Both the position numbers and the translations under genes were made by a program. The notes beneath the pieces are model-generated. The model made no database searches, was not told the DNA's origin, and was given only the letters and a program-made list of their open reading frames with translations. Of a stretch of DNA of 64,000 nucleotides, positions 30,005 through 40,549 are shown in pieces. Each line of letters opens with the position of its first letter. Within the stretch, counting starts at the first letter, position 1. This DNA comes from Caulochytrium protostelioides (lineage: Eukaryota > Chytridiomycota > Caulochytriomycetes > Caulochytriales > Caulochytriaceae). Location: contig ML014189.1 in NCBI GenBank assembly GCA_003615045.1, forward strand, positions 18,776 through 82,775, given 5' to 3'.

Positions 30005-33000
30005 TCAGAGAGGCAGTTCGCTTTTCTCCAAAGTCTTCTGATACAGCTTTTCGAGGACGTCGTGCTGAGACGCAATCCATGGGTGGCACATGGTTTGCTC
30101 GATATTAGGGCGCTTGTCAGGATCAGGCTGTAACAATGCGGTGATCAAATCCTTGGCTACACATCATCAAGCAACATCAGAGAAACACACAAAGAATTGC
30201 GTGAACAACCGCTGTCATTGGTGCCAAGCATGGGTAGGGAGCAGACGGAAAGCTTACCTTCGGAAGAGACGTCTTTGAATGTCCGGTATTCGAACGTGAA
30301 ACTGGCCATGCGTTTCCGCAGGATGCTCTCACGATCGTCATTACCGAAGGGAAGGCAGCCTCCGAGCCTGTTGAACAGCAGACGAGTCAGCAGAAAAAAG
30401 GCAAGACAACGAGGTATGGTGCAAGACATAGTGAAGAGCAAAATAAAAATAGTCGATGTGAGTCGCTGTGCTTGACTGGTAGTATGAGGCGTGGCAGCTA
30501 GTAGCATGAATGCGATGGCAGAAGGGAGTCATGAAAGTCACATACATCGTATACAAGATACAGCCGGCAGCCCACAGATCGACATTTTTGCTATAACCGG
30601 CAACAGCGTTATCGAGAACTTCCGGAGCCTGTGTCGGGTAGCACAAAACATACGCAGAGCGTCCACAACGAAAAACAAACAAACGTCAACGAGAATGTGA
30701 GCATCGCTGCATACGATTCACATCATCTGGCGCTGAATGGTGTTGACCACGGGCCATCAAAGGCAAAAGCAAAGGGAGCGTTACCAGATAGCTCACGGTT
30801 CCACAGGTGGTTTGCATCCGAGCCAACGATCCATTTAAGATCTTGGCCATGCCAAAATCCCCAACGAACAGCCTGAACCCGACAATCCCGACGATTGCAT
30901 CAAAGACATTGCAAATCAAATGGGAAGGGTGAGTCGTCATCGGCACGGCCTAAGAAGGCGTCAAGTTCATCGCAGCGAACAATCTGTCTCATGATCAGAC
31001 GTCTGAGCGCTGTGTCATGTCGCGTGCATATTCATATGACAAGATCGCCTTACCGTCCAAACGGTGTCCGTTTCTCCAAAAGCAAGTTTTCAGGCTTGAG
31101 ATCTCGGTGGGAAATGTTGCGCGTGTGCAGGTACTCAATGGCACGCAGCAGCTGGTAGAAGAAAAATTTCGCTTCGTGTTCCGGCAGGCTCCCCCGCTGA
31201 ACGATATAGTCAAAAAGCTCGCCACCATCGATTTTGGTCATAATGATGATGAGCAAGTCCTTCTGATGGATGATAGCGCGAATCCGAATGATGTTCGGAT
31301 GGTTGACGGTGCGAAGGATGTTGATCTCCTGATCCGTGCCACTCGCCATGTCGCCGGCCGTGTTGCCCATCCCCTTGGGGAGCCGAAGATGGGCTTCATC
31401 CATGATTTTGCACGCCAGGCGCTCACACGTCATAAGGTCGACACCGAGACGAACCACCGCAAACGTGCCGCGGCCCAAAATGACGCTGTCGAAGATGTAG
31501 TAGCGGTTCTGGACACACAGCTTGTTGAAGATGGTCTGCGCCTCATACGGTGATGTCGCCGCGATAAAGACAAAGTCTGATAGCATCACAGACCGGATAA
31601 TTACCGTCGTTGGGTGGCCATCCAGATGATGTGATTCCGAAGGGACGGCGGTCGAAGGAGGCATGTGAAAGCGAACCAATGTGAGTAATTTCGAACAAAC
31701 AACAGAAGGGCGGAAGGGCCGCGAAAAGAGAAAACTAACAGGGGGACAATGACGCCATATGGGGGCCAACGCGACGAGGATGGGAAGAGCCCATGCAGGG
31801 GCGGAGGCCGGCCCCGCAGAGGGGCCGCACGGCCTTCATCAGATTGTGAAACCCCCGCACGCCGGGTGCGTCATCGCGTGATGACCCCTAAGGAAGGAGG
31901 ATCGCGCGTCTCGGCGGCCCCAACAAGGTGGCTCGCCTTTTTCGCGCCTTCGCTGTTGCTCTTTTAGGCTTTTTGGCTTGCGCCCGCATTTTGCCATGCA
32001 GCACGACCAAGAGCACTTACATTTGTCAAACTTAATCTCAATCTCAGCGTGACGCCCCAGCATCGCCTGCGAGAATCCACGTCATAACCCAAAGAGGTTA
32101 AACAGAATAAACCATCGATCAAGACACGCACGAGCATGAGTCGAATGAGACAAAAAAAGCACTTCACCAACGACCGTTGGGTGATCTGTACATGTGACCG
32201 TGCAGTACGTACCGTGTTTTTGAGGAGTCGCTTGCTACCGACCGTTGTGCCATTGGAACTCAAGTTCGTAATGGTGGCTGATCCATTGGCAGCCGGCTGA
32301 AAAAGTCACTCAAAGAGGACAGTCACAGAAAGCAAAGAGTAAAGAAAGCGTGAGAAGCCATTGCTCATGCAAAGAGACTGCGGTGTTCGGGAGGTCATTC
32401 AAGCTTACCTTCGTGATGCGAAAATGTGTCTTGGAGCAGTTCGGCGCATTCTGGACGCGAATGTCGACACGGGCGCTGCGACCTACAACATACTCGTCCT
32501 TGACCAGATCTGATATACAAAGCCAAAAACAGACAATAAAAAAAGAAAATAGAGTGGAGCCACATATGTGAGTCAGGCCATTTTTCAAAGCGAAGTCATC
32601 CAACTTTCAACAAGTCCATATTGGCTATTGACAATCAAGACGTTACCTTTGTAGCCGAAGCGTTCGTTGAGAACGTAGAGGCGACCCCACATCATGGGCG
32701 GCGGTTTAACGACCGTGGCGGCGGTTCCCGTAAAGGCGTCCACGCCATTCGCCGCGTTCCGACCGTTCATGGGACTCTCGAGTGGCTGGGTGCCTGTGGA
32801 CCATGGATCCACAGTCGCCACAGCAGGGGGCACCGCCTGGCCCTGCACGGGGACTGGTGGCGGTATGGCGGCTGCCGCCGGGACGTGCACGATTGGTACG
32901 ATAGGCACGGCGGGATGGCCCTGAGCGGCCACCGCGCGGTAATGCGCATCCACCTCGGCCTGAGCACGATTCTCATTCCGTATGCGAGCATACGCCTGGG

Positions 33001-33199
33001 CTTGGGCGAGCGCCTGCGCTTGAGCCTGCGCTTGAGCCTGGGCCTGGGCCTGAGCCTGGGCCTGAATCTGAGCATGGACCTGGGCCTGGGCCAGGGCTTG
33101 GGCTTGGGCTTGGGCTTGGGCTTGGGCTTGGGCCTGGACATGAGCTTGCGCGGGGCTGCTGACAACGGACGGATACGCGTTGGACGGGGGGCTGCTCAT
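30005..33199 (-). CDS. CHK2/Cds1-like FHA-domain checkpoint kinase, nine exons
   Basis: I assembled a 579-residue product from nine exons (minus strand): 33199-32647, 32509-32409, 32296-32213, 32066-32021, 31576-31054, 30872-30785, 30628-30546, 30367-30258, 30156-30005. Every intron is GT-AG and every phase matches. N-terminal residues 1-150 are Ala/Gln repeats. The FHA domain begins [14 protein letters not shown], continues [26 protein letters not shown] and [18 protein letters not shown]. The kinase domain has [12 protein letters not shown] (P-loop), LACKIMD (Lys), [13 protein letters not shown] (VGDFGMAKI), CGTVSYL-APEVL and [11 protein letters not shown], ending in [16 protein letters not shown] and TGA. 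FHA-then-kinase is the architecture of DNA-damage checkpoint kinases (CHK2, Cds1, Rad53), placing it in the nucleus downstream of ATM/ATR. Few SQ/TQ sites precede the FHA. Exon 1 start could be 72 bp further upstream. Confidence 0.85.
32998..33150. repeat. Imperfect hexanucleotide repeat encoding an Ala-Gln tract
   Basis: Units close to GCTTGG/GCCTGG/GCCTGA on the plus strand encode alternating Gln-Ala in the N-terminus of the FHA kinase. Codon variation between units suggests an old or selected tract rather than a fresh expansion. Confidence 0.8.
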
Positions 33200-34492
33200 G
33201 ACGGTGGTGGGGTGCTGGTGGGGAAGGTTACTGCTCCTGGCAGTCGGATCAAGGGCACGGACACCCAGCATGGCGTGTGGGCGAGGTCCAAGGATCCGTG
33301 ACGAAGTGGCGAGCACAAGTGCTGGTGAATCCAAGAAACCCGACGGTCAAGCGTCTTCTTTTTTGTGCGCCCTGGATACCGTGTTCCGGGAGGATCCCGT
33401 ATTGGTCAATGCTGCTTGATGCCTAAGGGGCGGGGCCGACGAGAAATCGATATGGCTCAATGTTTGTGATGAAGTCGCACGAGTGTTGATGCGGCCCTCA
33501 AGCGCCAAGTAAAATGAGGATAAAAAGGGGGGAGAAAGGGGGGCGCTGCGCGATTGGTGTGCGGTACAAGGAACAATGAGAACGGGGCGAATACCAATGC
33601 AGTGTGACGCCATGTCTCCGTCAACGAAGCGGTGTCGCCGTCTGGTGTCTTCAGCGCGTCTGAGTATACTTGGAATCGAGGGTATGGGAGGATCGCGACG
33701 AAGCGTGCGTCTATGCGTTGTTATACATGTGTGGCATCGCCCGGGCGGAGGCGGCTGCGGCCCGATGGCGATCGAGCTGCGGTGCTGGGAACAAGCTTTT
33801 TTTTTTTGCCCGGGGGTGGGGCCTCGGCCCCGACGGCGTCGTCGGGTCGATCGCCGTGTGGGCCGGTTGCCACTCCCCGCCGGCGGCGGGCTCACGCGGA
33901 GAGGCCGCCTGTCGTCATTCAGGCCGATACCGGGCGCGTGTCCCCCACACGGTCGTCGGCCGAAATGACGCGGCCCGGTGGAAGCCAGACGGCGAATGAC
34001 CGATCGGGCGGCCGGTGGCACCGTAGGCCGCTCGCAGCGACGACCATGGGGAGGGTCCCCGGGAGCCGGATCGTCCATCGCCGCAGGCCTCCACCAACGG
34101 CCGCGACACCAGGCGGGGCCGACCGCGCTGACGCGGGCCGCGATGCAAGACAGGGCCACCCTCGCTGGGGCGCTGCCCCACGGAAGACCACCGGACCGGC
34201 CACGGGACGGGTGGTGCGCCTTCAGAAATGACGACAGACCCCGTCGACACGGAACCCCACCGACGTGGTGGAGCCAGAAGCCCCAGGCGCAAGCCTCCTC
34301 GCCGCCGCTGTCGGCGAGGACGAACGAAGACTCGCGCGGACGACGACGTCGATAGCGATATCGATAGCGGCCACGGGGGTGGGTCCTCGAGAGCGGCGTG
34401 GCTTAGCACCCGTCTGAGCCACACCAGCGACCCGCGCCGCCGTTGGTCCGTGTTGGTCCAGCATTCCCGGGCGTCGCGCGATAGGACACCGT
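33200..34492. other. Spacer upstream of the FHA kinase
   Basis: Holds the kinase promoter and the 3' flank of the cyclo-ligase gene. It has an oligo-T run at 33797-33807 and rapidly returns to high GC after 33.7 kb. No gene seen. Confidence 0.5.
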
Positions 34493-35575
34493 TCACGTGG
34501 CGGGTGCAGCATCCGCGGGCCAGGCATGCGCCGGGGAGGCCGTGGCTGCCGCGGCACTCGCGCCGTAGGCCCCCGTCGCCGTGAGCACGCCGTCCATGAG
34601 CACATCATGGTGCTCGCGCGGGATGGGCTCCGCCACGAGCTGGCAGCTCAGGGCGACGGCGAGCGTGGTCATCGGGCACACGCCCAACGACTGAACGACG
34701 GCGCGCCGGTAACCGCGCAGCCAGGTGTCGTAGAAGCCCTTGCCGTGGCCGAGACGGCCGCCGTGAGCATCGAACGCGACGCCCGGTACAATCACGAGCG
34801 CGCAGCCGCCCGCGGCCATCACGTCGCGTCGCGGCCGCGTGCCGTGACGCTCCGTGGCGACGGTCAGCGGCACGGTCGGGATGCCCCAGCGGTCGCGCGG
34901 CAGCGCAGCAATTTCGGCGGTCGAGGTGACCTCCAGCATGCGCATGGACGCCATGGCGACCGCGGGCGTCGGCGTCAGCACCGAGCCGTCCGCCGCCGTC
35001 GTCTGGTTCAGCCGCGGCGGCTGGAGGGTCACTGGCACAAAGCAGCCCTTCCCATCCGCCAGGATCTGGTCCACGAGGGCCGCCGTCTGCAGCTCGCCGT
35101 CCGGCATACTCAGGTACACGCTCACGTTGCGTGCGGCTTGGTAGACCGGCAGCCGGCGGATCTGGTCGCACACGCGTTGCGACTCGGCCGCGATCACGGC
35201 GGGGCTCAGCGTCTTGAGCACGCGCGCCATCTCGGACCGCAGCCGCTTCTTGGCGGCGCGCACCTCGGACGTCCGCTGCGCCGCCGCTGCGGCCTCTGCC
35301 GGGGTCATGGTGGACGCGTCACTCGCCGCCGGGGCGGCGGCGGCGGAAGCGGTACCTCTCATAGCGGAGGCGTGCCGAAGGCGCGTCAGCGCCGGCGAAG
35401 CCGGCAGGGCGGCGGGCGCCGCAGGGGCATCGGCCGTGGCTGGGGTGATGGACATGGCGCGTGCTCCCGCAACGGCCGCTGATGGCGTCACTTCACGCAG
35501 TCGTGCTAGAGTGGACGGAAACGCGGGGCGTCCCGCAGAGACCACGTTGGGACTGAGACGGCGTGGCCGCCACAT
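34493..35575 (-). CDS. 5-formyltetrahydrofolate cyclo-ligase (MTHFS)
   Basis: The enzyme converts 5-formyl-THF and ATP to 5,10-methenyl-THF, the only way of using stored folinate. Read from the ATG at 35575, the product is 360 residues. A core of about 200 residues carries the family text: AAKKRLRSEMARVLKTLSP, QAARNVSVYLSMPDGELQTA, KGCFVPVTLQPPR, ALVIVPGVAFDAHGGRLGHG followed by KGFYDTWL (the conserved phosphate-binding loop), and HDVLMDGVLTATG at the end. The N-terminal 110 residues begin MWRPRRLSPNVVSAGRPAF, Arg-rich and without acids, resembling a mitochondrial presequence. An internal ATG at 35455 would give a cytosolic form without it. A 25-residue Ala-rich tail follows the core. Confidence 0.9.
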   Translation of the reverse strand: MWRPRRLSPNVVSAGRPAFPSTLARLREVTPSAAVAGARAMSITPATADAPAAPAALPASPALTRLRHASAMRGTASAAAAPAASDASTMTPAEAAAAAQRTSEVRAAKKRLRSEMARVLKTLSPAVIAAESQRVCDQIRRLPVYQAARNVSVYLSMPDGELQTAALVDQILADGKGCFVPVTLQPPRLNQTTAADGSVLTPTPAVAMASMRMLEVTSTAEIAALPRDRWGIPTVPLTVATERHGTRPRRDVMAAGGCALVIVPGVAFDAHGGRLGHGKGFYDTWLRGYRRAVVQSLGVCPMTTLAVALSCQLVAEPIPREHHDVLMDGVLTATGAYGASAAAATASPAHAWPADAAPAT

Positions 35576-36021
35576 GAGCAGGAAACACGCGGCCAGTATG
35601 AAAACAAACAAATCAGAGACTGCGAGATCACCAGGAACAGATCGATGGTAGCGAGCCCCGTTATTCGCGTCGCGACGGAGCTTTCGGCGGAAAAACAAAA
35701 TGATCATGCACCGCGGAGAGCCGTGAGCCCCTCGTAGATGGCCCCCACGTGGCGAGCAGGACAGGCCAGCCAAGTTGTCTCGGCGATGATCGGCTGACCC
35801 TCCCCAAAAAAGAAGTGGCGATCCGTCCTCACCTGCCGGATCATTGGCCCCGCAGTATCGGCACTATCGCCCTGGCTGAGTTCCGCGCCCTCCTCGGACC
35901 CCCGCCGTCCGCTGTGCTCCGCCAACGTCGCGCCCAGCGCACCAGAGACATCGGGTGGTGTGGCGTGTGCGAGGGGGCCCCCGGAAGGCCCCGGCGCTGT
36001 CGTGAGGCCGCCACGGCTGGT

Positions 36022-36690
36022 TTAAGCGTTGGGGGAAGGCGCCGCGGCTAGCGCACCGCGCCCAAGCTCCTGCAGGATGTCCTTGCCGTTAGCCATCGTC
36101 GTGGCTATCGGCGGTCGAAGGGCCGTCGCCATCGCACGACGATTCCCGACGATTTCCGCGACAGGGACAGGATCAACCGTCGATCACATCGGGTTCGGGG
36201 CAGGACGGTGCCCCACCATCGCAGATTGCCGTCAGTCATGGCACCAGAAAGATGAGAACCCGGTCTAATCATCGAGAGCCACAGCGAAGAGTCCGCAAGA
36301 GGGTGACGACTTCCACTTACCGTGCACGGCCCAGACGCTCATGATGGGCCGCTCGATGGGCGGGGCGCTGGCCTGGTAGACGACCGGCGCGTCGGCATCG
36401 ATATCAGCATCGGGCTGCGCATGATCTTCACCGGCGTCGTGGGTATGCACGCGTTCCCATGCTAATGGGAACCGTGCGATCCGATGGAGGTGCAGATCAG
36501 ATGACCCGACCAGGCCAGCATTCAGCGTTGGAAGTCGAAGAGGGTGAGTGGGCCGATCTCGTCGCATCGATGGTGGCATGCTTCTGTTCCCGGATGGCGG
36601 ATATCAGAGGACGACCGCAGCGGTCTTACCAGCCATCAGGAACTCGCGGGCGGCCTTCGCGTCGAAGTCTGGCGCGGCCGCGTCCAGCAT
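36022..36690 (-). CDS. Possible small three-exon gene, unknown function
   Basis: Three exons can be read on the minus strand: 36690-36630, 36461-36321 and 36104-36022. The donors are GTAAGA and GTAAGT, the acceptors TTAG and ATAG, and the phases agree, giving an open 94-residue protein ending in TAA. It starts MLDAAAPDFDAKAAREFLMA, has an acidic middle (DADIDADAPVVYQASAPPIE) and continues RPIMSVWAVH and GKDILQELGRGALAAA. Codon composition resembles neighbouring genes better than random frames do. I do not recognise it. The frame is also open upstream of the ATG, so exon 1 could be an internal exon of a longer gene. Another frame at 35704-36021 with a CAG|GTGAG site could belong to it. Confidence 0.3.
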
Positions 36691-37612
36691 GGTGATCACC
36701 CCGTGCAATCGCGCACAGTGAGGGCTGTTGTGACACGCACGTTCAGACTGGGCCGATCGTGACCGCAGCGCCCAAACGTGGGACGATGCAAGCGATACAA
36801 GCCGAAGCGAATGACTACAAGCAACGACGGAGAAAACGCGGTCTTGATCGATCGCTCACGGGTGGTCGTCGGTGGCACCATCACGGATCGCCCCGTCTCG
36901 ATCTCTTCCGCACCCCCTCGCGATCGACGGCTTTCTGGAGCGTGACACCGCTCCAATCGGCGTTGCTGATCCATGAATCCTGTGCACCCTTACGACCGCT
37001 CGGCCGGCGGCTCGGCCGGCGGCTCGATCGATGGCGATCAGGTTACGGCCGCGCCGACGCCGCCTGTCGCGACCTCCCCTTCCTCCCCCGCAAGCTGGCG
37101 CCACCTCTGCCGGCATCACGGACCCTGGACCCTCGACGGGGCTCGCCGCACGCCCGGGTGGCGCAGCAGCCGTGTCGGTGGTCGGCCCTGGCATGCTTTC
37201 CGACGTCGGTGGGGTGCCGCCGCTCGAGGGGCGCCGCGGCGCACCTGCCGCTCGCGGCGACGTGGCGGCGATCCGCCTTAGGACCCTATACAACCCACCA
37301 ACACGGCGCCCCGCCTCCCCACCGCGTGCTGCCGCCGGCGCTCCCCACCTGCTGCCAACCGCCTCCGCGGCCGCACCGCCAATCCAGCGGCGTCTGCGGG
37401 TCCCGCGCGTGTTCTGTTGTTCGTATTGTCACGGCGTGTTCCCGCCGACGGCGTCCTGCGTGATCTGCGGCCCCTGGTGAGGCGCTCTCCCTCGCTCCAG
37501 ACCAGACTGCCGCGTCTGGCCACCGCGTGCGTTCGCTTCGCCCCCGGACACTGCCTGGTCGACGGCCGCCAGACTCCGCGCGTCGCCCCGGACGGTCTCG
37601 GACGGCGCCGCC
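36691..37612. other. Spacer upstream of the annealing helicase
   Basis: Nothing recognisable apart from the possible upstream extension of the small three-exon gene. It contains the helicase promoter. Confidence 0.45.
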
Positions 37613-40549
37613 ATGGCGGGGGACGGCGCCGCCGCGCCGCCCGCGTGCAAGTGCGGCAAACCGAGCAATCGGCTGCAGTCGCAGAAGGAGAATGCCAACA
37701 AAGGCCGGTTCTTCTTTGCGTGCGCGACGCGCTCCTGCAACTTCTTTGCCTGGGAAGGATCGGCACAGGCTGCTGCCGGCGGTGGCCGAGGCGGCGGCGG
37801 CGGCGGCGGCAGCGCGAGCAGCAGCCAGGCCCGGCCGCATGCCGCGATGCCGCCGCCGGGCCAGCGCGTGCTGCCCTTTGCGAGCCAGCGCAGCCAAGGG
37901 AGCCAGCCGTCCGTCCCCTTCGCGTTTCCGCCCACGCCGCCCGTCACCAGCGCGAGCGCCATCACGGGCGCGAGCGGCGGCGGGCGGTCGAGCACGGGGT
38001 CCATGGACCTGTTCCGGCAGGGCGCGACGCGCGTGACGGCAGACTTTGAAGTCTACAACGACGCAGACGTGCTGTGCGTATTCTCGGTCCTGCCGGCGCC
38101 ATCGATCCTCGCGGCGCTGCGGGACTTCAAGCCGGCAGGATGCTGCCGCCCGGCCGACAGCGAGAGCAGCAAGGAACAGGCCAGCCACACGCGCTGGCTC
38201 GTCCCAAACGACCGGTACCGTTCCGTCGTGGTGATGCTGAAGGAGCTGCCGGACGCGACCGTGACCGTCAAGGGTATCCCCGACTATGTGTGGAAGCTGG
38301 TGGAGCGCGAGCGCGCGGGCCAGTCGCGCGACAAGGCGGCGCAGACGCTGGCCGAGATGGAAGCGCGGATCCCGCCAACGCTGTTCCAGAAGCTGCGGCC
38401 CTTCCAGCGCGACGGCATCCAGTCGGCCATCCTCAAGGGCGGACGGGTCCTGATCGGTGACGAGATGGGCCTTGGCAAGACCGTGCAGGCGCTCGGTCTG
38501 TGCAGCTTCTTTCGGCCCGCGTGGCCGGTGCTCATTATCTGCCCCTCATCGCTGCGCCTCACGTGGGCGGCGGAGATCCAGCGCTGGCTCGAGCTCGAGC
38601 CGTACCGCGTCCAGGTCCTGATGACGGCCAAAGACGTGCCCGACCCATTCAAGGAAATTGTGATCGTGTCGTATGATCTGTGCTCGCGCGCGCCCCTGTC
38701 GGGGATCCTCACAAAAACCAAATACCAGATCATCGTCGCGGACGAGTGCCACTACCTCAAGTCCCGCGATGCGAAGCGGACCAAGACCATCGTGCCCATG
38801 ATCAAGGCCAGCCAGTATGCCATCATGCTTTCCGGGACCCCCGCCCTGTCGCGGCCCATGGAGCTGTACACGCAGGTCACGGCGCTCGTGAAGCTGGCCT
38901 TCCCCAGCATGGGCCAGTATGGCCAGCGCTACTGCGACGCCAAGATGACTCACTTCGGGATGGACTACTCGGGCTCGAGCCATCTCGGCGAGCTCTACTG
39001 GTTCCTCGAGAAATGCGTCATGATCCGCCGGCTCAAGAAAAACGTGCTGAAGGAACTCCCGCCCAAGACCCGTCAGTGCATTTACGTCGATCTGGGTCAC
39101 GGTTCGAAGGGCGGTGGCAAGAGTCTCGCGCAGATCGGCAAGCAGCTCGCGGCCCTCGGCCAGGACGGCGGCAGCGGCGGACTGAATGACCCCCGCTTCA
39201 TGGAGCTCTACATGATGACCGGCGTCGCCAAGATCCCCGCGGTGATCGAGTATCTGCGGGACGTCTTCCACAACACGGACAAAAAGTTCCTCGTGTTTGC
39301 GCACCACATCGAGGTCCTCAACGCGCTGTCGAAGTTCGTCGAGACGGACCTGAAGGTCGGGTACATCCGCATCGACGGTAGCACGCCCGCGGCGCAGCGC
39401 CAGGAGCTCTGCGACCGCTTCCAGACGCGCGAGGATGTTCGTGTCGCGGTGCTCGGCATTGTCGCGGCCGGCGTGGGCCTCACGCTGCACCGCGCCGATC
39501 TCGTCATCTTCGCTGAGCTTTTCTGGACGCCTGCGCAGCTGATGCAGGCCGAGGACCGCGCCCACCGCCTCGGCCGCCAGAGCCACGTCGACATCAAGTA
39601 TATCCTCGCCAAGGGCACGCTCGACGACCGCCAATGGCCGCTCATCCAGAGCAAGCTCGAGGTCATCGGCCGCGCCGTCGACGGCTGCAGCGAGAGCGTC
39701 AACATGAACGCCGAGCGCGTCGAGATCGATGCGAACGGCCGCGGGCCCGGGGGTCCGCCGTCGATGCTGCCGCCCGACCAGCGCCGCCTCACCTTTGGGC
39801 CCACGCCGCCCGCCCGCCGCGTGGGCGACGACGGCGACGCCCCGACGCGGTCCTCGCCGTCCTCAGGCACGCTCGAGAAACGCCGGCTCTCGCGCTCCTC
39901 CGTGAGCGCGTCGCCGCCGTCACCTCCGCTCGCAGAGACCCACGCGGCGCGCCACGTGGCGCACGGCGCGCCGTCCCTGCTCTCCCACGCCGTGCCGTCC
40001 GCCAGCGACCGCACGGCGGCCGCCGAGAGGCTGCCGAAGCGGGTCCGTGGGATGGACACGGCATCGGCACCGTCCAGCCGGCGCGTGAGCGCGCAGCCGG
40101 CGGCCGCGGCGACGCCGTCGTCCTGGCCGCCCTCGCGGTCCCCGCGCGCCGATGCCGCTGCTCCGACGCCCGCGACGCCCCGCGAGCGGGTGTCGCCTCC
40201 CGCCACAACGCCGGAAGGCAGCACGACGCCGCCGGGCCCGCCGCCGCTGCAGGACTGGCGAGACATCTCGAGCCTGTGGGCCGTGGACGAAGGGCTTGAT
40301 CTGCCGCCGCTCGCGTCGGCGACGTCGGCGTCGATCCTGATGGCGCCGGACGCCGTGGCCCAGGGCCCTGGCGACCCCGCCGCCGCGGCGCGGTCATTGT
40401 CGCCGCCGCGGCGAGGCGCACCCACCGCTGGCGCGGACGTCGTCGACGCCATGGGCGACGGTGACGCGCTGGGCGACGACGCGTTCCCTGACTTCCTGGA
40501 CGATCCGGCCGTGCTGGCTGAGCTGGACGCGACGCTGGATGCGTTGTGA
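37613..40549 (+). CDS. SMARCAL1/ZRANB3-like annealing helicase with N-terminal GRF zinc finger
   Basis: The 978-residue product is a SNF2-family DNA translocase of the group that rewinds RPA-coated DNA and remodels stalled replication forks. Residues 12-47 form a GRF zinc finger (Cys12, Cys14, Cys37, Cys42; NKGRFFFACATRSCNFFAW). Residues about 130-230 look like the HARP-type region (VTADFEVYNDADVLCVF … KGIPDYVWKLVERE). The ATPase follows: GDEMGLGKTVQA (near 282-293), ICPSSLRLTWAAE, ADECHYLKSRDAKRTKT (DEAH box reads DECH), MLSGTPALSRPMELYTQV, DYSGSSHLGELYW, and the helicase C half with RIDGSTPAAQRQ and LMQAEDRAHRLGRQ. The C-terminal 230 residues are Ser/Pro/Ala-rich and end acidic (FPDFLDDPAVLAELDATLDA). 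No intron is needed. Confidence 0.93.
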   Translation: MAGDGAAAPPACKCGKPSNRLQSQKENANKGRFFFACATRSCNFFAWEGSAQAAAGGGRGGGGGGGSASSSQARPHAAMPPPGQRVLPFASQRSQGSQPSVPFAFPPTPPVTSASAITGASGGGRSSTGSMDLFRQGATRVTADFEVYNDADVLCVFSVLPAPSILAALRDFKPAGCCRPADSESSKEQASHTRWLVPNDRYRSVVVMLKELPDATVTVKGIPDYVWKLVERERAGQSRDKAAQTLAEMEARIPPTLFQKLRPFQRDGIQSAILKGGRVLIGDEMGLGKTVQALGLCSFFRPAWPVLIICPSSLRLTWAAEIQRWLELEPYRVQVLMTAKDVPDPFKEIVIVSYDLCSRAPLSGILTKTKYQIIVADECHYLKSRDAKRTKTIVPMIKASQYAIMLSGTPALSRPMELYTQVTALVKLAFPSMGQYGQRYCDAKMTHFGMDYSGSSHLGELYWFLEKCVMIRRLKKNVLKELPPKTRQCIYVDLGHGSKGGGKSLAQIGKQLAALGQDGGSGGLNDPRFMELYMMTGVAKIPAVIEYLRDVFHNTDKKFLVFAHHIEVLNALSKFVETDLKVGYIRIDGSTPAAQRQELCDRFQTREDVRVAVLGIVAAGVGLTLHRADLVIFAELFWTPAQLMQAEDRAHRLGRQSHVDIKYILAKGTLDDRQWPLIQSKLEVIGRAVDGCSESVNMNAERVEIDANGRGPGGPPSMLPPDQRRLTFGPTPPARRVGDDGDAPTRSSPSSGTLEKRRLSRSSVSASPPSPPLAETHAARHVAHGAPSLLSHAVPSASDRTAAAERLPKRVRGMDTASAPSSRRVSAQPAAAATPSSWPPSRSPRADAAAPTPATPRERVSPPATTPEGSTTPPGPPPLQDWRDISSLWAVDEGLDLPPLASATSASILMAPDAVAQGPGDPAAAARSLSPPRRGAPTAGADVVDAMGDGDALGDDAFPDFLDDPAVLAELDATLDAL

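Noticed and set aside
35704..35925. Minus-strand frame ending CPARHVGAIYEGLTALRGA
   Set aside because: Protein-like in places, but it has no ATG upstream of residue 28 and contains a strong CAG|GTGAG donor; kept only as a possible exon of the small gene nearby.
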